DNA of 64,000 nucleotides from Anaeromicropila herbilytica (GTDB taxonomy: Bacteria; Bacillota; Clostridia; Lachnospirales; Lachnospiraceae): positions 15,001-79,000 of the forward strand of contig NZ_AP024169.1 of NCBI RefSeq assembly GCF_016591975.1. Reading direction: 5' to 3'. The translations under genes were made by a program, and so were the position numbers. A model generated the notes under the pieces. That model did no database searches and was not told where the DNA came from. It worked only from the letters and a program-made list of their open reading frames with translations. This document shows positions 36,682 to 45,891 of the stretch, one piece after another. Each line of letters begins with the position of its first letter. Position 1 is the first letter of the stretch.

Positions 36682-39015
36682 ATGGGAGTAAATCTTAATC
36701 CGTTAACAGTGAATCAAATTCCAAAGGGAACAATTATTTATTCGGAAAATGAACAAGTAACAAATGTATGTTTAGTAGTAAAAGGGAGAGTTCTAATTGG
36801 CAATAGTGGATCTAAAATTATTGTAGGAACAGGAAGTTTTATTGGAATCTCAGACTTATATACTGGTAGCACATTTAATACCTACATTGCGTATGAAGAT
36901 GTAGTGTTATATGCCTTCCCGGTTAGTGAGATTGAAGATCTAGAAAAGATATATTATGCAAATAAGGACTACAGAGGGCTTGCGATAGGTGCTTTAAGTA
37001 GATATGTAGCAGAATATGATAGGATATATCAAGCGCTTAACAAAAAGAAGGAATCCTTGTATAACTTTATTACGGATACTTATGCTAGATATATAGAATT
37101 AGGACAACAATATGGGGTTTCAGTGTTGCCAATTGATAATGTGGATGACCTAGCTAAATATGAAAGTGATTTTAACTACGAGCGTAATAAAATTGATTAT
37201 TATCAAGAGTATATAAAAATACCTATGGATATCTTAAAAGCATTCTATGCTACAAATGTTAATGTAACTACTTATCAAGTAGAGGAACAAGCTGTATTAA
37301 TATCAGATATTGTATCAGAATGCGTAGAAATGTCTTTATATATCGTACATTTATTTGAAATATTAATTAATAGTACGGAAGCTTGTTTATTTAAAGGGGT
37401 TGCAAAATTAGCGATTGACAGTTCGAAAGATAAGGGTATGAATAAGGAACTGATCAGTATGGTTGATGAAATAAAAGAACAAATATTTAGTACAGAGAAA
37501 TTATTTATTGAGAAAATATACCTAAAGTTAAATTCATATAATGAATTTATGGAAGAAATATATATTAATTTATTAAGTGGAGTGAATAATCAGGAAATTA
37601 GTTCGAAGATGCAGATGAAGTATTCGGAAAAGGATACAACATTAGCAAGTTCTGAAATGGAGAATTCATTAAAACAAATCTTAGATTATTCTAGAATTGA
37701 TCAAGAAGAAGCAGAAGCCTATACTAAATTAATTAATGAGTTTAAGAATTTAAGAGATAAATATTCTTCAGAAGATACAGCTAGAATGCTAAGAAAACGT
37801 ATTGCGGAAAAGTTTTATAATATATATGAAAGAGTATTTATCCGAGCTTATGAAGAGAAAAATCCTATCCGAATTATTGATATGTTCTTAAACTATGGAT
37901 ATATGGATGAGGAATTGATTTCAAAAGAACAATCTATCGAATTATATTTTCTTAAGGAAAATAATGATGAAGGTCTTTGTAATGTCTATACAATGAAAGA
38001 TTGGTTAATTCAAATCTATGAGAAGAAAAAAGAACCTTCGAAGAATGAATTTGATTTAGATTACGTAGAAAACTTAAGAGAAATCAAAAAATCCACTAAG
38101 TTAACCCCAGAGCAGGAAAAAGATTATTTAGAGAATCCTAGAACGCGTGTGAACTACGAGATTATGAATATGTTCCGATATAATAATCGATTAGTAAATG
38201 GACAAATGAGTATATTTGTACCTATTCTATATGAAGATGGAATGGCACATGATATAGGAAACGCATATTTAACTGCCAAAAAAGTGAATGATGCAGTAGC
38301 TCAATTATTAAAGATAGATTATTCTGTATTTCATAGAGAATCCTTGTATTATGATGAAGCAAAGGGTATAAAAAAAGAATATATTATGGAGGCAGTATAT
38401 CCAGATATGATCTTGTTACCAATGTATGGACAGAGATCAATTATGTGGCAAGAGATTACAGGTAAGAAGAGAAATACAAAAGGTAGATTTTTATTACCAG
38501 CCTTTATCGACGGAAGTCTAGAAGATCATCTCATTCGATTATTCGGCCAGTTTAGGTGGGAGTTATGTCGATGCATTCAAGGTGCATCTTGGAACGATAT
38601 TAAGAATAAGTCCCTTACTTCTGAGTATTCTGATTATATTCAATTCTATCGTAAGAATAGAGACCTATCAGAAGACAGAAAAGAAAAAATTAAATCACAG
38701 ATTCAAAAAGGAAGACATAACACAAGAGAAATTTTTGTAATAGATTATGAGATTTGGATTAAGAATGAGTCAAATGGTGCTGTGAGACTTAATAAAGTTG
38801 CCAGAGAGATTATAGCTAATTATTGTCCATTTTCATTAGAAATTAGAAATAGAATAGGAAAGCAACCAGTATTTCAAGAAGCAATAGCTAGATTTGATAG
38901 AAATCAGCAGAAGAAGATTAAAGAATTAGATTTAAGATTGCGAGCTCTTGAAAAGGAACGTATACCGATTCCAGATGTTTTAATTGAGACTCAAAAATTC
39001 TATCGTGATTTATAA
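36682..39015 (+). CDS. Large protein with N-terminal cyclic-nucleotide-binding fold, unknown
   Basis: 777 residues. Residues about 10-105 resemble a Crp/cNMP-binding beta-roll (IPKGTIIYSENEQVTNVCLVVKG, GSFIGISDLYTG, VVLYAFPVSEIEDL). No helix-turn-helix follows. The rest is a long helical, charged region (about 110-480) and a C-terminal region with recurring conserved-looking Trp/Tyr/Phe patches (PMYGQRSIMWQEITGKKR, LFGQFRWELCRC). No membrane helix or signal peptide. The ligand residues of true cAMP binders (a PRAAT-type Arg) are not evident. I know no named function. Start behind ATGAGGTGAG. Monocistronic with a terminator at 39101. Confidence 0.78.
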   Translation: MGVNLNPLTVNQIPKGTIIYSENEQVTNVCLVVKGRVLIGNSGSKIIVGTGSFIGISDLYTGSTFNTYIAYEDVVLYAFPVSEIEDLEKIYYANKDYRGLAIGALSRYVAEYDRIYQALNKKKESLYNFITDTYARYIELGQQYGVSVLPIDNVDDLAKYESDFNYERNKIDYYQEYIKIPMDILKAFYATNVNVTTYQVEEQAVLISDIVSECVEMSLYIVHLFEILINSTEACLFKGVAKLAIDSSKDKGMNKELISMVDEIKEQIFSTEKLFIEKIYLKLNSYNEFMEEIYINLLSGVNNQEISSKMQMKYSEKDTTLASSEMENSLKQILDYSRIDQEEAEAYTKLINEFKNLRDKYSSEDTARMLRKRIAEKFYNIYERVFIRAYEEKNPIRIIDMFLNYGYMDEELISKEQSIELYFLKENNDEGLCNVYTMKDWLIQIYEKKKEPSKNEFDLDYVENLREIKKSTKLTPEQEKDYLENPRTRVNYEIMNMFRYNNRLVNGQMSIFVPILYEDGMAHDIGNAYLTAKKVNDAVAQLLKIDYSVFHRESLYYDEAKGIKKEYIMEAVYPDMILLPMYGQRSIMWQEITGKKRNTKGRFLLPAFIDGSLEDHLIRLFGQFRWELCRCIQGASWNDIKNKSLTSEYSDYIQFYRKNRDLSEDRKEKIKSQIQKGRHNTREIFVIDYEIWIKNESNGAVRLNKVAREIIANYCPFSLEIRNRIGKQPVFQEAIARFDRNQQKKIKELDLRLRALEKERIPIPDVLIETQKFYRDL

Positions 39016-39100
39016 AATTGTCTTAAATAGGTGATTTATTTTATAATTATATTTACATTATAGTAATTAAGGTAAGTCTATTCTAGAATTTTATTATATA

Positions 39101-39142
39101 AAATAGGGGTGTGAAGGAATACTAATCACACTCCTATTTTTG
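39101..39142 (+). terminator. Terminator of the 777-residue protein gene
   Basis: AAATAGGGGTGTGA (39101-39114) pairs with TCACACTCCTATTT (one G-T pair), 11-nt loop, then TTTTG. 85 nt after the stop codon. Confidence 0.85.
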
Positions 39143-39227
39143 TATAAACTTATATACATAGCCATATTTTAATATAGTAGATATCTATATATTAAATGGT
39201 TGTTAGAGGAAAAAGGAGAGTTAGTAG

Positions 39228-40181
39228 ATGTTTCATAAAAAAGTGAAAGTGTTTAAGATTGTTCTTGCTACGTTTATAATAATATGTATAATAGGAACGG
39301 TAATCCTGGGCTTTCTTGGTAATTATCTGTATAATTATGCTTTAAACTCTAATGCAAAAAAGACGATATTCAGTAGTTCTGAAAAAAAATTAGAAACAAG
39401 CGGTGAAATAAAAGAGCCAGATCAAGCGTGGTTACTTAAGAAGGCTAAAGATATTACGTTAAACAGTAAAGATGGATTATTATTACATGCATATGAGATA
39501 AATAATAAAAGTGATATTTATGTTATTGCGGTTCATGGATATCGTAGCGAAGGGCTAGGAATGGCAAGCTACGCTAAACATTTTAATAATATTGGTTACA
39601 ATGTTTTAGTTCCAGATCTAAGAGGTCATGGAAAAAGTGAAGGAAATAATGTTGGTATGGGGTGGCCTGATAGACTTGATCTTCTAGAGTGGATTAATGT
39701 TATTTTAAAAGAAAAGAAAAATGCAAAAGTAATACTAATGGGTGTGTCAATGGGAGCAGCAACGGTAATGATGGCCTCTGGAGAAAAATTACCAAGCCAA
39801 GTGAAATGTATTATAGAGGACTGCGGATACACTTCTGTATGGGATGAATTTAAACTCCAACTAAAAAATGAATTCCACTTACCTGCTTTTCCTGTTTTAA
39901 ATGCAGCATCTGTTGTTACTAGATTGCGTGCAGGCTATGATTTTACAGAAGCTGATGCGGCTAAACAAGTGAGAAAGTCAAAAACCCCAATTCTTTTTAT
40001 TCACGGAGATTCGGATACCTTTGTTCCATATTCTATGCTAGAGCCGCTATATAATGCTGCTAAATGTGCAAAAATGAAAGTAGTAATTAAGGGAGCTGAA
40101 CATGCCAAATCATCGGTTATAGACCCGAATACATATTGGAATGCTGTTGAGCATTGGGTTGTAAAATATACAAATCAATAA
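39228..40181 (+). CDS. Alpha/beta hydrolase, membrane-anchored
   Basis: 317 residues. One N-terminal transmembrane helix (about 9-31, IVLATFIIICIIGTVILGFLG), then an extracytoplasmic-looking alpha/beta hydrolase: oxyanion VHGYRSEGLG near 104, nucleophile in GVSMGAA (Ser about 176), Asp in FIHGDSDTFVP and His in GAEHAKS near 300. Similar to YqkD-type and S9-like hydrolases; substrate unknown. Start behind AAAGGAGAG. It stands alone. Confidence 0.88.
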   Translation: MFHKKVKVFKIVLATFIIICIIGTVILGFLGNYLYNYALNSNAKKTIFSSSEKKLETSGEIKEPDQAWLLKKAKDITLNSKDGLLLHAYEINNKSDIYVIAVHGYRSEGLGMASYAKHFNNIGYNVLVPDLRGHGKSEGNNVGMGWPDRLDLLEWINVILKEKKNAKVILMGVSMGAATVMMASGEKLPSQVKCIIEDCGYTSVWDEFKLQLKNEFHLPAFPVLNAASVVTRLRAGYDFTEADAAKQVRKSKTPILFIHGDSDTFVPYSMLEPLYNAAKCAKMKVVIKGAEHAKSSVIDPNTYWNAVEHWVVKYTNQ

Positions 40182-40338
40182 ATAAGTAGAAATAATACTG
40201 CTTTATAAGAAAGTGTAAGTTATATAATTTACACTTTCTATATAATGATTTAAATAATGCTGAACTAGTCTGAATTGTCAGACAATTAATTAGAACTATA
40301 TAATTAGTAAGAGATAAAATGAAATATGGATAAATATA

Positions 40339-40392
40339 TTGACAAATAATCGCGTGGGACTTATAATGTATATATAACTTGATAGACAAGTT
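40339..40392 (+). promoter_or_regulatory. Consensus promoter with a dyad operator
   Basis: TTGACA (40339-40344), 17-bp spacer, TATAAT (40362-40367): a perfect consensus promoter. The perfect dyad AACTTGATAGACAAGTT (40376-40392) starts about 8 bp downstream of the -10, covering the start point, in the style of MarR-family operators. A strong GATAGGAGGAG ribosome binding site follows at 40402-40412. Confidence 0.7.
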
Positions 40393-40803
40393 TACCAAAA
40401 GGATAGGAGGAGATTCCAATGTACATGTTTTCTTAAAAATGATAAATAGAAAGAAGGTATGATAATATTAGAATTGAGTGTAGGATGCTATCTGGTTAAA
40501 ATTTATGATCAAAGGAGATAAGAAATAAGAAATAAAGTTCTTTATTAAAAATATTGATAATAGATATTTAGAAGATATAAGCTTTGTTTTAGTATAGAAA
40601 TACTACAGATACATTATCATATAAAAAGGATAAAATGAAAAATAATTTAGGAAGAGGAAGTCGAGATACTGTTAGCGTGAAAATATAATAAATTCACAAT
40701 CCGATAAGAGAAGCAAAAGCCCTCTTAGGGAAGCTAGAGTTAGCAGATGTATATTAGTTGTAGTTATGATAAATAGTAATGAAATAAATTTTTATATATG
40801 GAA
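40393..40803 (+). other. Transcribed-looking region with no gene of normal size
   Basis: Between a strong regulated promoter and a terminator there is about 430 bp with no long frame. Short frames include a 5-codon ATG frame at 40419 behind AGGAGGAG, 20 codons at 40459-40521, and 17 codons at 40635-40688 behind AAAGGA. None is recognisable. It may be a decayed gene, a small RNA or a set of leader peptides. Confidence 0.4.
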
Positions 40804-40848
40804 TAAATAGCGCATGTTATGTTTTTAATAATAACAGGCGCTATTTTT
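40804..40848 (+). terminator. Terminator before the orphan ABC ATPase
   Basis: AAATAGCGC pairs with GCGCTATTT, continued by TGTTAT/ATAACA after one unpaired base, loop GTTTTTAAT, tail TTTATTG. It ends the transcription unit starting at about 40374. Confidence 0.82.
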
Positions 40849-40905
40849 ATTGTTATACTTGTCTTAAGAAGGCTGGAATGGTAATATTACATTAACAGGA
40901 GGCTG

Positions 40906-41652
40906 ATGAAAGCTAGTATGAATATATTAGAGGTTAATCATATAAAGAAATATTATAGGAAAAGTAGAGCAGTAGATGATGTGACGTTTCAAGTTAAAAA
41001 AGGTGAGATTTTTGGATTACTAGGTGAAAATGGTGCAGGTAAATCTACAATGCTATCTATCATTTCAACTTTAGTAAAGCCCGATTCTGGCACTATTTTA
41101 TATGAGGGAAAGGACATAATGAAAGACCCTAAAGTGATTCAAAAAAAGCTTGGGTATGTTCCTCAAGAGATTGCTTTATATACAATGTTATCGGGTATGG
41201 ACAATCTCAAGTTTTTTTGTGATATGTATCACATAAATAAGAAAGATCAAGACGAGAGTATTAATAAGGTGCTGGATATTATTGGCTTAGACAAGGGTGT
41301 TTTGAAGAATAAAGTAGAAACGTATTCGGGTGGAATGAAGAGAAGATTAAACATAGGTGTGGCCCTACTGCATAGACCTGATGTAGTAATATTAGACGAG
41401 CCTACGGTAGGAATTGATGTTCAGTCAAGAAATCAAATATTAGATTCAATGATTGTCTTAGCTAAAGAAGGAACAACAATAATTTATGTAGGACATTACA
41501 TGGAAGAAATTGAGAAAATCAGTGATACTATTTGTGTAATGGAAAAGGGAAAAGTAGTCCTTCTTGGTGAAAAGGATAGTTTATTAAATGGAAAGTCAAA
41601 ACTTACATTAGAAGAATTATATTTGAATACAGTGTCCAAAATAATACAATAA
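40906..41652 (+). CDS. ABC transporter ATP-binding protein, no permease adjacent
   Basis: 248-residue ABC ATPase of the antibiotic/multidrug or Na+ export type (CcmA-like). Walker A GENGAGKS (40-47), Q-loop in YVPQE, signature YSGGMKRR (near 141), Walker B VVILDEPT and H-loop in YVGHYMEEIEKI. Such ATPases normally need a membrane permease encoded next door; none is here on either side. AGGAGG lies only 3 nt before ATG 40906; ATG 40918 is an alternative. Confidence 0.9.
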   Translation: MKASMNILEVNHIKKYYRKSRAVDDVTFQVKKGEIFGLLGENGAGKSTMLSIISTLVKPDSGTILYEGKDIMKDPKVIQKKLGYVPQEIALYTMLSGMDNLKFFCDMYHINKKDQDESINKVLDIIGLDKGVLKNKVETYSGGMKRRLNIGVALLHRPDVVILDEPTVGIDVQSRNQILDSMIVLAKEGTTIIYVGHYMEEIEKISDTICVMEKGKVVLLGEKDSLLNGKSKLTLEELYLNTVSKIIQ

Positions 41653-41727
41653 GAATTGTAATAAGCTTAGACGATACAAGAAGTAAAAATATAGATTAAA
41701 TACATTAAGGTGGGGAGGTGTATATAC

Positions 41728-44064
41728 ATGGATAAATATGAAATAATGTTAAAAGTCGAAGAAATAAGAAGATTGGCAAATAAAAAGCAATATAAGAAGG
41801 CAATAAAAATCCTTGACACATTAGATGTGGACAAGAGAAGAGCAGTTACAGAACTTAATATATATGCAGATGTATATGCACATAATGGACGATTGGATGA
41901 AGCGTTAGATATCTTGCTACGAGTATATGAAAAGTCTGTTACGAAAAGAGTACTATATAAATTAGTAGATATATCAATATTAAGAGGAAATGTAGAAGAT
42001 GCTAAAGATTTTTATTTCGAATACTTAGATATGGCAAGTGGGGATCCAATTCAGTATATTCTTGAATATCGATTGAATAAACTACAAGGCAAAAGTGTTA
42101 ATGAACTTATTGATTCACTTTTAAAGTATAAGGAATGCGAATACGATGAGAAATGGGCTATGGAATTAGCAAAACTCTACCATAAACAAGGTGAAGTCGA
42201 GAAATGTGTTAAAGAGTGTGAACAGATAATCCTATGGTTTGGAGAAGGCGTATATGTAGACCAAGCAAGTGTATTAAAAGCACACTATACAGGAGAGCCA
42301 ATATCAAATCAGAATGATAAACAAGAGACTCCAAATATTGATGCTTCCGTTATTTATAAAGTAACCGCCAAAGAAGAGAGTGTCTTAGAAGAACAAGAAA
42401 ATGAAACAAATAGTAAGAATGCAAAATCAGAAGAAGCTAAAGAAGAGGAACATCTAAAAGACTGTTTAGAAGATGCCTCCGATCAAGATATAGATGAGCA
42501 ATTTAAAGAGGATAATAATAATATTGAAGAGGAGTCTATAGATTTAATAGAGAAAAATCTATATGATGAGTTAGAAGAAGACAATATTCAAAATGAATAC
42601 GAAGTGCAAGATAAAGATGAACAAGAAGAACAAAATGTATATGAGGAACAAAATGTATATGAGGAACAAGTAGAATACGAAGAACAAAAAGAATATGAAG
42701 ATCATGAAGAATACGAAGAACAAGTAGAATACAAAGAACAAATCCAAGAAGAGTCAACCTATGAAGATGGCGAAGACATTGAATTATTATTAGATTCAAT
42801 AGAAGGTGGAACAGAACAGAAAGTTGAAGAACAGAAAAATCAGATTCTCGGAGGAATATCATTTTTTAAGAATCTAATTAGCAAGAAAAAGACAAAAGAG
42901 CAGAAGCTTAACATAGAAGACAAAATACAAGATATGTTGCATGCTGCAAGCCAAATCTCTAAAGATTCATCAAATAATGATATCCAGGTGAAGAAGCTTA
43001 CTCTTGAACCAGAAGAAGGTAACAGTTATGATGAAACTGTTAGCGAAGAACCAAGTCTAATGGAAGAGGAACAAGTGCAAGATAAAAAGAAACTAGAAGA
43101 AATTTCAATTGAAAAAGACCAAAAGAATCAAGAAATTGAAAAAGATAAAATCATTGAAAATGAGTTAAAGATACAGGAAATAAAAGAAGAAAAAAATATT
43201 GAAAATGAATTAGATGAAGCTGAAATTGAAAATGATGAGCATGAGCTTGAAGAAAAGAATCAGTTGACAGAAATGGACAAAGAGCCTAATATATTAGCTG
43301 ATGATGATATCATAATAAATAATATTAATTTAAATACTGTTTTCCATAACTTTGTAGGTATTCCATCAGTACGTAAAGATATATATCAATATATGATGAT
43401 GGCAAGTAATGAAGGTAGTCAGAATAGGAACATTATTGTATGTGGAACCAAACAATCTGGAAAAACCGAAATTGGAAAAATGATATCAAAAGCCTTATAT
43501 AGATTAAAATTAATTAATACTCCAAAAGTTGCAAAGATCACAGCGGATAAACTAAATCATATAGATTTGGATGCGCAAAAATCTAATTTAGTAGATGGTT
43601 GTGTTATTATTGAGAATGCATCTAATATAAACAGTCAGATGGTAGAAAAATTAATTCATCTAATGCAGGAATATAAGAACAATATAGCAATCATACTTGA
43701 GGATTCAAAAGAAAATTTAGATGAATTGTTGTTACAAAATGAAATGCTTAATCAATACTTTAATCATAGAATACAACTTCCAGTATATCATTCTAACGAG
43801 CTAATGGAATTTGCTAAAAATTATTTGAACAAGTTAGAATACGAGATAGATGAAGAAGCATTGGATATTCTAATTGGTATCGCAAATAATATTGATAAAG
43901 AATGTAAAGAAGAAGGCCGATTAATGGAATTGCTAGAATGTATTGATTATGCAAGAGAAAAGTGTGATATAAGAAATAGAGATAATTTGAAAAAAATTGT
44001 ATCAAGTGGAAAATATAATGAATCAGAACTTAATATCATACGTGCAATTGATTTTACAGAGTAG
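41728..44064 (+). CDS. TPR-like, acidic-linker and P-loop protein, unknown
   Basis: 778 residues. Residues about 1-165 are helical repeats resembling TPRs (YKKAIKILDTL, GRLDEALDILLRVY). Residues about 215-525 are very acidic and low in complexity, with YEEQ/VEYEEQ repeats at 305-335 and long EKD-rich helices. The C-terminal part (about 530-778) is an AAA-like domain with P-loop GTKQSGKT (about 573-580) and Walker B-like VIIENA, lacking the usual DE. Start ATG 41728 follows GGGGAGGTG with a good spacer. Function unknown; probably co-transcribed with the downstream pyrophosphatase 11 nt away. Confidence 0.78.
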   Translation: MDKYEIMLKVEEIRRLANKKQYKKAIKILDTLDVDKRRAVTELNIYADVYAHNGRLDEALDILLRVYEKSVTKRVLYKLVDISILRGNVEDAKDFYFEYLDMASGDPIQYILEYRLNKLQGKSVNELIDSLLKYKECEYDEKWAMELAKLYHKQGEVEKCVKECEQIILWFGEGVYVDQASVLKAHYTGEPISNQNDKQETPNIDASVIYKVTAKEESVLEEQENETNSKNAKSEEAKEEEHLKDCLEDASDQDIDEQFKEDNNNIEEESIDLIEKNLYDELEEDNIQNEYEVQDKDEQEEQNVYEEQNVYEEQVEYEEQKEYEDHEEYEEQVEYKEQIQEESTYEDGEDIELLLDSIEGGTEQKVEEQKNQILGGISFFKNLISKKKTKEQKLNIEDKIQDMLHAASQISKDSSNNDIQVKKLTLEPEEGNSYDETVSEEPSLMEEEQVQDKKKLEEISIEKDQKNQEIEKDKIIENELKIQEIKEEKNIENELDEAEIENDEHELEEKNQLTEMDKEPNILADDDIIINNINLNTVFHNFVGIPSVRKDIYQYMMMASNEGSQNRNIIVCGTKQSGKTEIGKMISKALYRLKLINTPKVAKITADKLNHIDLDAQKSNLVDGCVIIENASNINSQMVEKLIHLMQEYKNNIAIILEDSKENLDELLLQNEMLNQYFNHRIQLPVYHSNELMEFAKNYLNKLEYEIDEEALDILIGIANNIDKECKEEGRLMELLECIDYAREKCDIRNRDNLKKIVSSGKYNESELNIIRAIDFTE

Positions 44065-44075
44065 GAGACTAGAGA

Positions 44076-45734
44076 ATGGAAAGTACTAAAAATGAAATTT
44101 TTGTAATTGGGCATATGAATCCAGATACAGATTCAATCTGTTCAGCAATATCATATGCAGAACTTAAGAAAAAAATTACTGGTGAAGACTACAAAGCAAG
44201 AAGAGCAGGACAAGTTAATGCAGAGACAAGCTATGTATTAGAGCGTTTTGGAGTGAAAGCACCAACTTACTTACCAGATGTAAGAATTCAAGTAAAGGAT
44301 ATTTTTATCCGCGAAGTAGATAAAGTTAAGAATGATATTTCACTAAAAGCAGCATATGAAATTATGAGTAAAAATAGCGTAGTTACACTACCTATTGTTA
44401 ATGATAAGAATGGGCTTGAAGGTCTGATAACCATTGGTGATATTGCAAAAGCATATATGGAAGGTTATGATAGCAAGATGTTATCAATTGCATCTACTCC
44501 ATACAAAAATATAATCGAAACATTAGATGGTAAAGTCCTAGTTGGTGATGAGAGTGCAGTAGTTAGAGAAGGAAAGGTCCTTATCGCAGCAGCTAATCCT
44601 GACTTAATGGAAAGTTATATTGAAGAAGGTGATATCGTAATCGTAGGAAATCGTTATGAATCACAACTATGTGCAATAGAAATGAATGCAAAATGTATTA
44701 TTGTATCTGATGGGGCATCTATTTCATCAACAATTATCAAATTAGCACAAAGTAAAAATTGTATAGTTATTAGTACGCCTTATGATACGTTTACAGTAGC
44801 AAGATTAATTAATCAAAGTATGCCAGTGAATTACTTCATGAAGAAAAAAGATCTTATCACGTTTACTAGAGAAGATTTTATTGAAGAAATCAGAGGGGTT
44901 ATGGCGAAGAAACGTTATAGAGACTTCCCTGTATTAGGTAAAAATGGTGAGTTTATTGGTATGATATCTAGAAGATCCTTATTAGATGCTAAGAAGAAAA
45001 AATTAATCTTAATGGATCATAATGAAAGAAGCCAAGCTGTTGATGGATTAGAAGATGCTGAAATCTTAGAGATTATTGATCATCATAGAGTTGGTAGTAT
45101 TGAAACAGCTGGACCTGTATATTTTAGAAATCAACCAGTGGGATGTACTTGTACCATTGTATATATGATGTATAAAGAAAATAATATTGAAATAGAACCA
45201 CATATTGCTGGACTATTATGTTCCGCAATTTTATCCGATACATTAATGTTCCGTTCGCCAACTTGTACGCCAGTTGATAAAGCAGCAGCAGAAGAACTTG
45301 CTAAAATAGCAGGAATTAACGTTGAAGAGTATGCAAAGGCAATGTTCTCAGCAGGAAGTGACTTAAAGAATAAGTCACCAGAAGAAATCTTCTATCAAGA
45401 CTTTAAAAAGTTTGAAGCAGGTCAAATTAGCTTTGGTGTTGGACAATTATCTTCTATGTCTACAGATGAATTAGGCAATATTAAAGAGAAGATTGTTCCT
45501 TATATGAAGAAAGCATTTGCAGAACATGGATTAAATATGTTATTTATTATGTTAACTAATATATTAGATGAGTCAACAGAACTATTATGTGAAGGCGATG
45601 GAGCAAAAGAATTAGTATTAAATGCATTCAAGGTAGATGAAGTTGATGGAAAAGTAATATTAAAAGATGTTGTATCAAGAAAGAAACAATTAATTCCTGT
45701 ATTAATGTCTTCTTTACAACAAGATAATAATTAG
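44076..45734 (+). CDS. ppaC: Manganese-dependent inorganic pyrophosphatase with CBS and DRTGG domains
   Basis: 552-residue family II pyrophosphatase, hydrolysing pyrophosphate to drive biosynthesis. N-terminal DHH part: GHMNPDTDSICSAIS (12-26). An inserted regulatory block (about 70-300) has two CBS domains split by a DRTGG domain, binding adenine nucleotides in characterised clostridial enzymes. The DHH motif reappears at IIDHHRVG (about 336), then the DHHA2 C-terminal domain. Canonical length for CBS-PPases. Strong terminator follows. Confidence 0.95.
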   Translation: MESTKNEIFVIGHMNPDTDSICSAISYAELKKKITGEDYKARRAGQVNAETSYVLERFGVKAPTYLPDVRIQVKDIFIREVDKVKNDISLKAAYEIMSKNSVVTLPIVNDKNGLEGLITIGDIAKAYMEGYDSKMLSIASTPYKNIIETLDGKVLVGDESAVVREGKVLIAAANPDLMESYIEEGDIVIVGNRYESQLCAIEMNAKCIIVSDGASISSTIIKLAQSKNCIVISTPYDTFTVARLINQSMPVNYFMKKKDLITFTREDFIEEIRGVMAKKRYRDFPVLGKNGEFIGMISRRSLLDAKKKKLILMDHNERSQAVDGLEDAEILEIIDHHRVGSIETAGPVYFRNQPVGCTCTIVYMMYKENNIEIEPHIAGLLCSAILSDTLMFRSPTCTPVDKAAAEELAKIAGINVEEYAKAMFSAGSDLKNKSPEEIFYQDFKKFEAGQISFGVGQLSSMSTDELGNIKEKIVPYMKKAFAEHGLNMLFIMLTNILDESTELLCEGDGAKELVLNAFKVDEVDGKVILKDVVSRKKQLIPVLMSSLQQDNN

Positions 45735-45756
45735 ACAATAAGTATTTTTATATAAA

Positions 45757-45808
45757 AAAGACTCACTTTTCATTACTAAGAAGTAATATTATAGAGTGAG
45801 TCTTATTT
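45757..45808. terminator. Terminator after ppaC
   Basis: AAAGACTCACT pairs with AGTGAGTCTT, loop about 26 nt with a smaller inner hairpin (ACTTCTT/AAGAAGT-like), flanked by T on both strands. 20 nt after ppaC; may also serve the leftward gene at 45892. Confidence 0.75.
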
Positions 45809-45891
45809 ATTAGTTAAATCGATAAATTATAATAGATATGAAATAAATATATAAGATCAGTTACATAGAATAAAGTCATAGGACTAAGTAC

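Noticed and set aside
40419..40436. Five-codon frame behind a strong ribosome binding site as a real peptide gene
   Set aside because: Too short to support from sequence alone; described only as part of the unexplained transcription unit.
42536..42862. Leftward 108-codon Leu/His/Val-rich frame
   Set aside because: Antisense of the YEEQ-rich repeat region of the TPR/P-loop gene.
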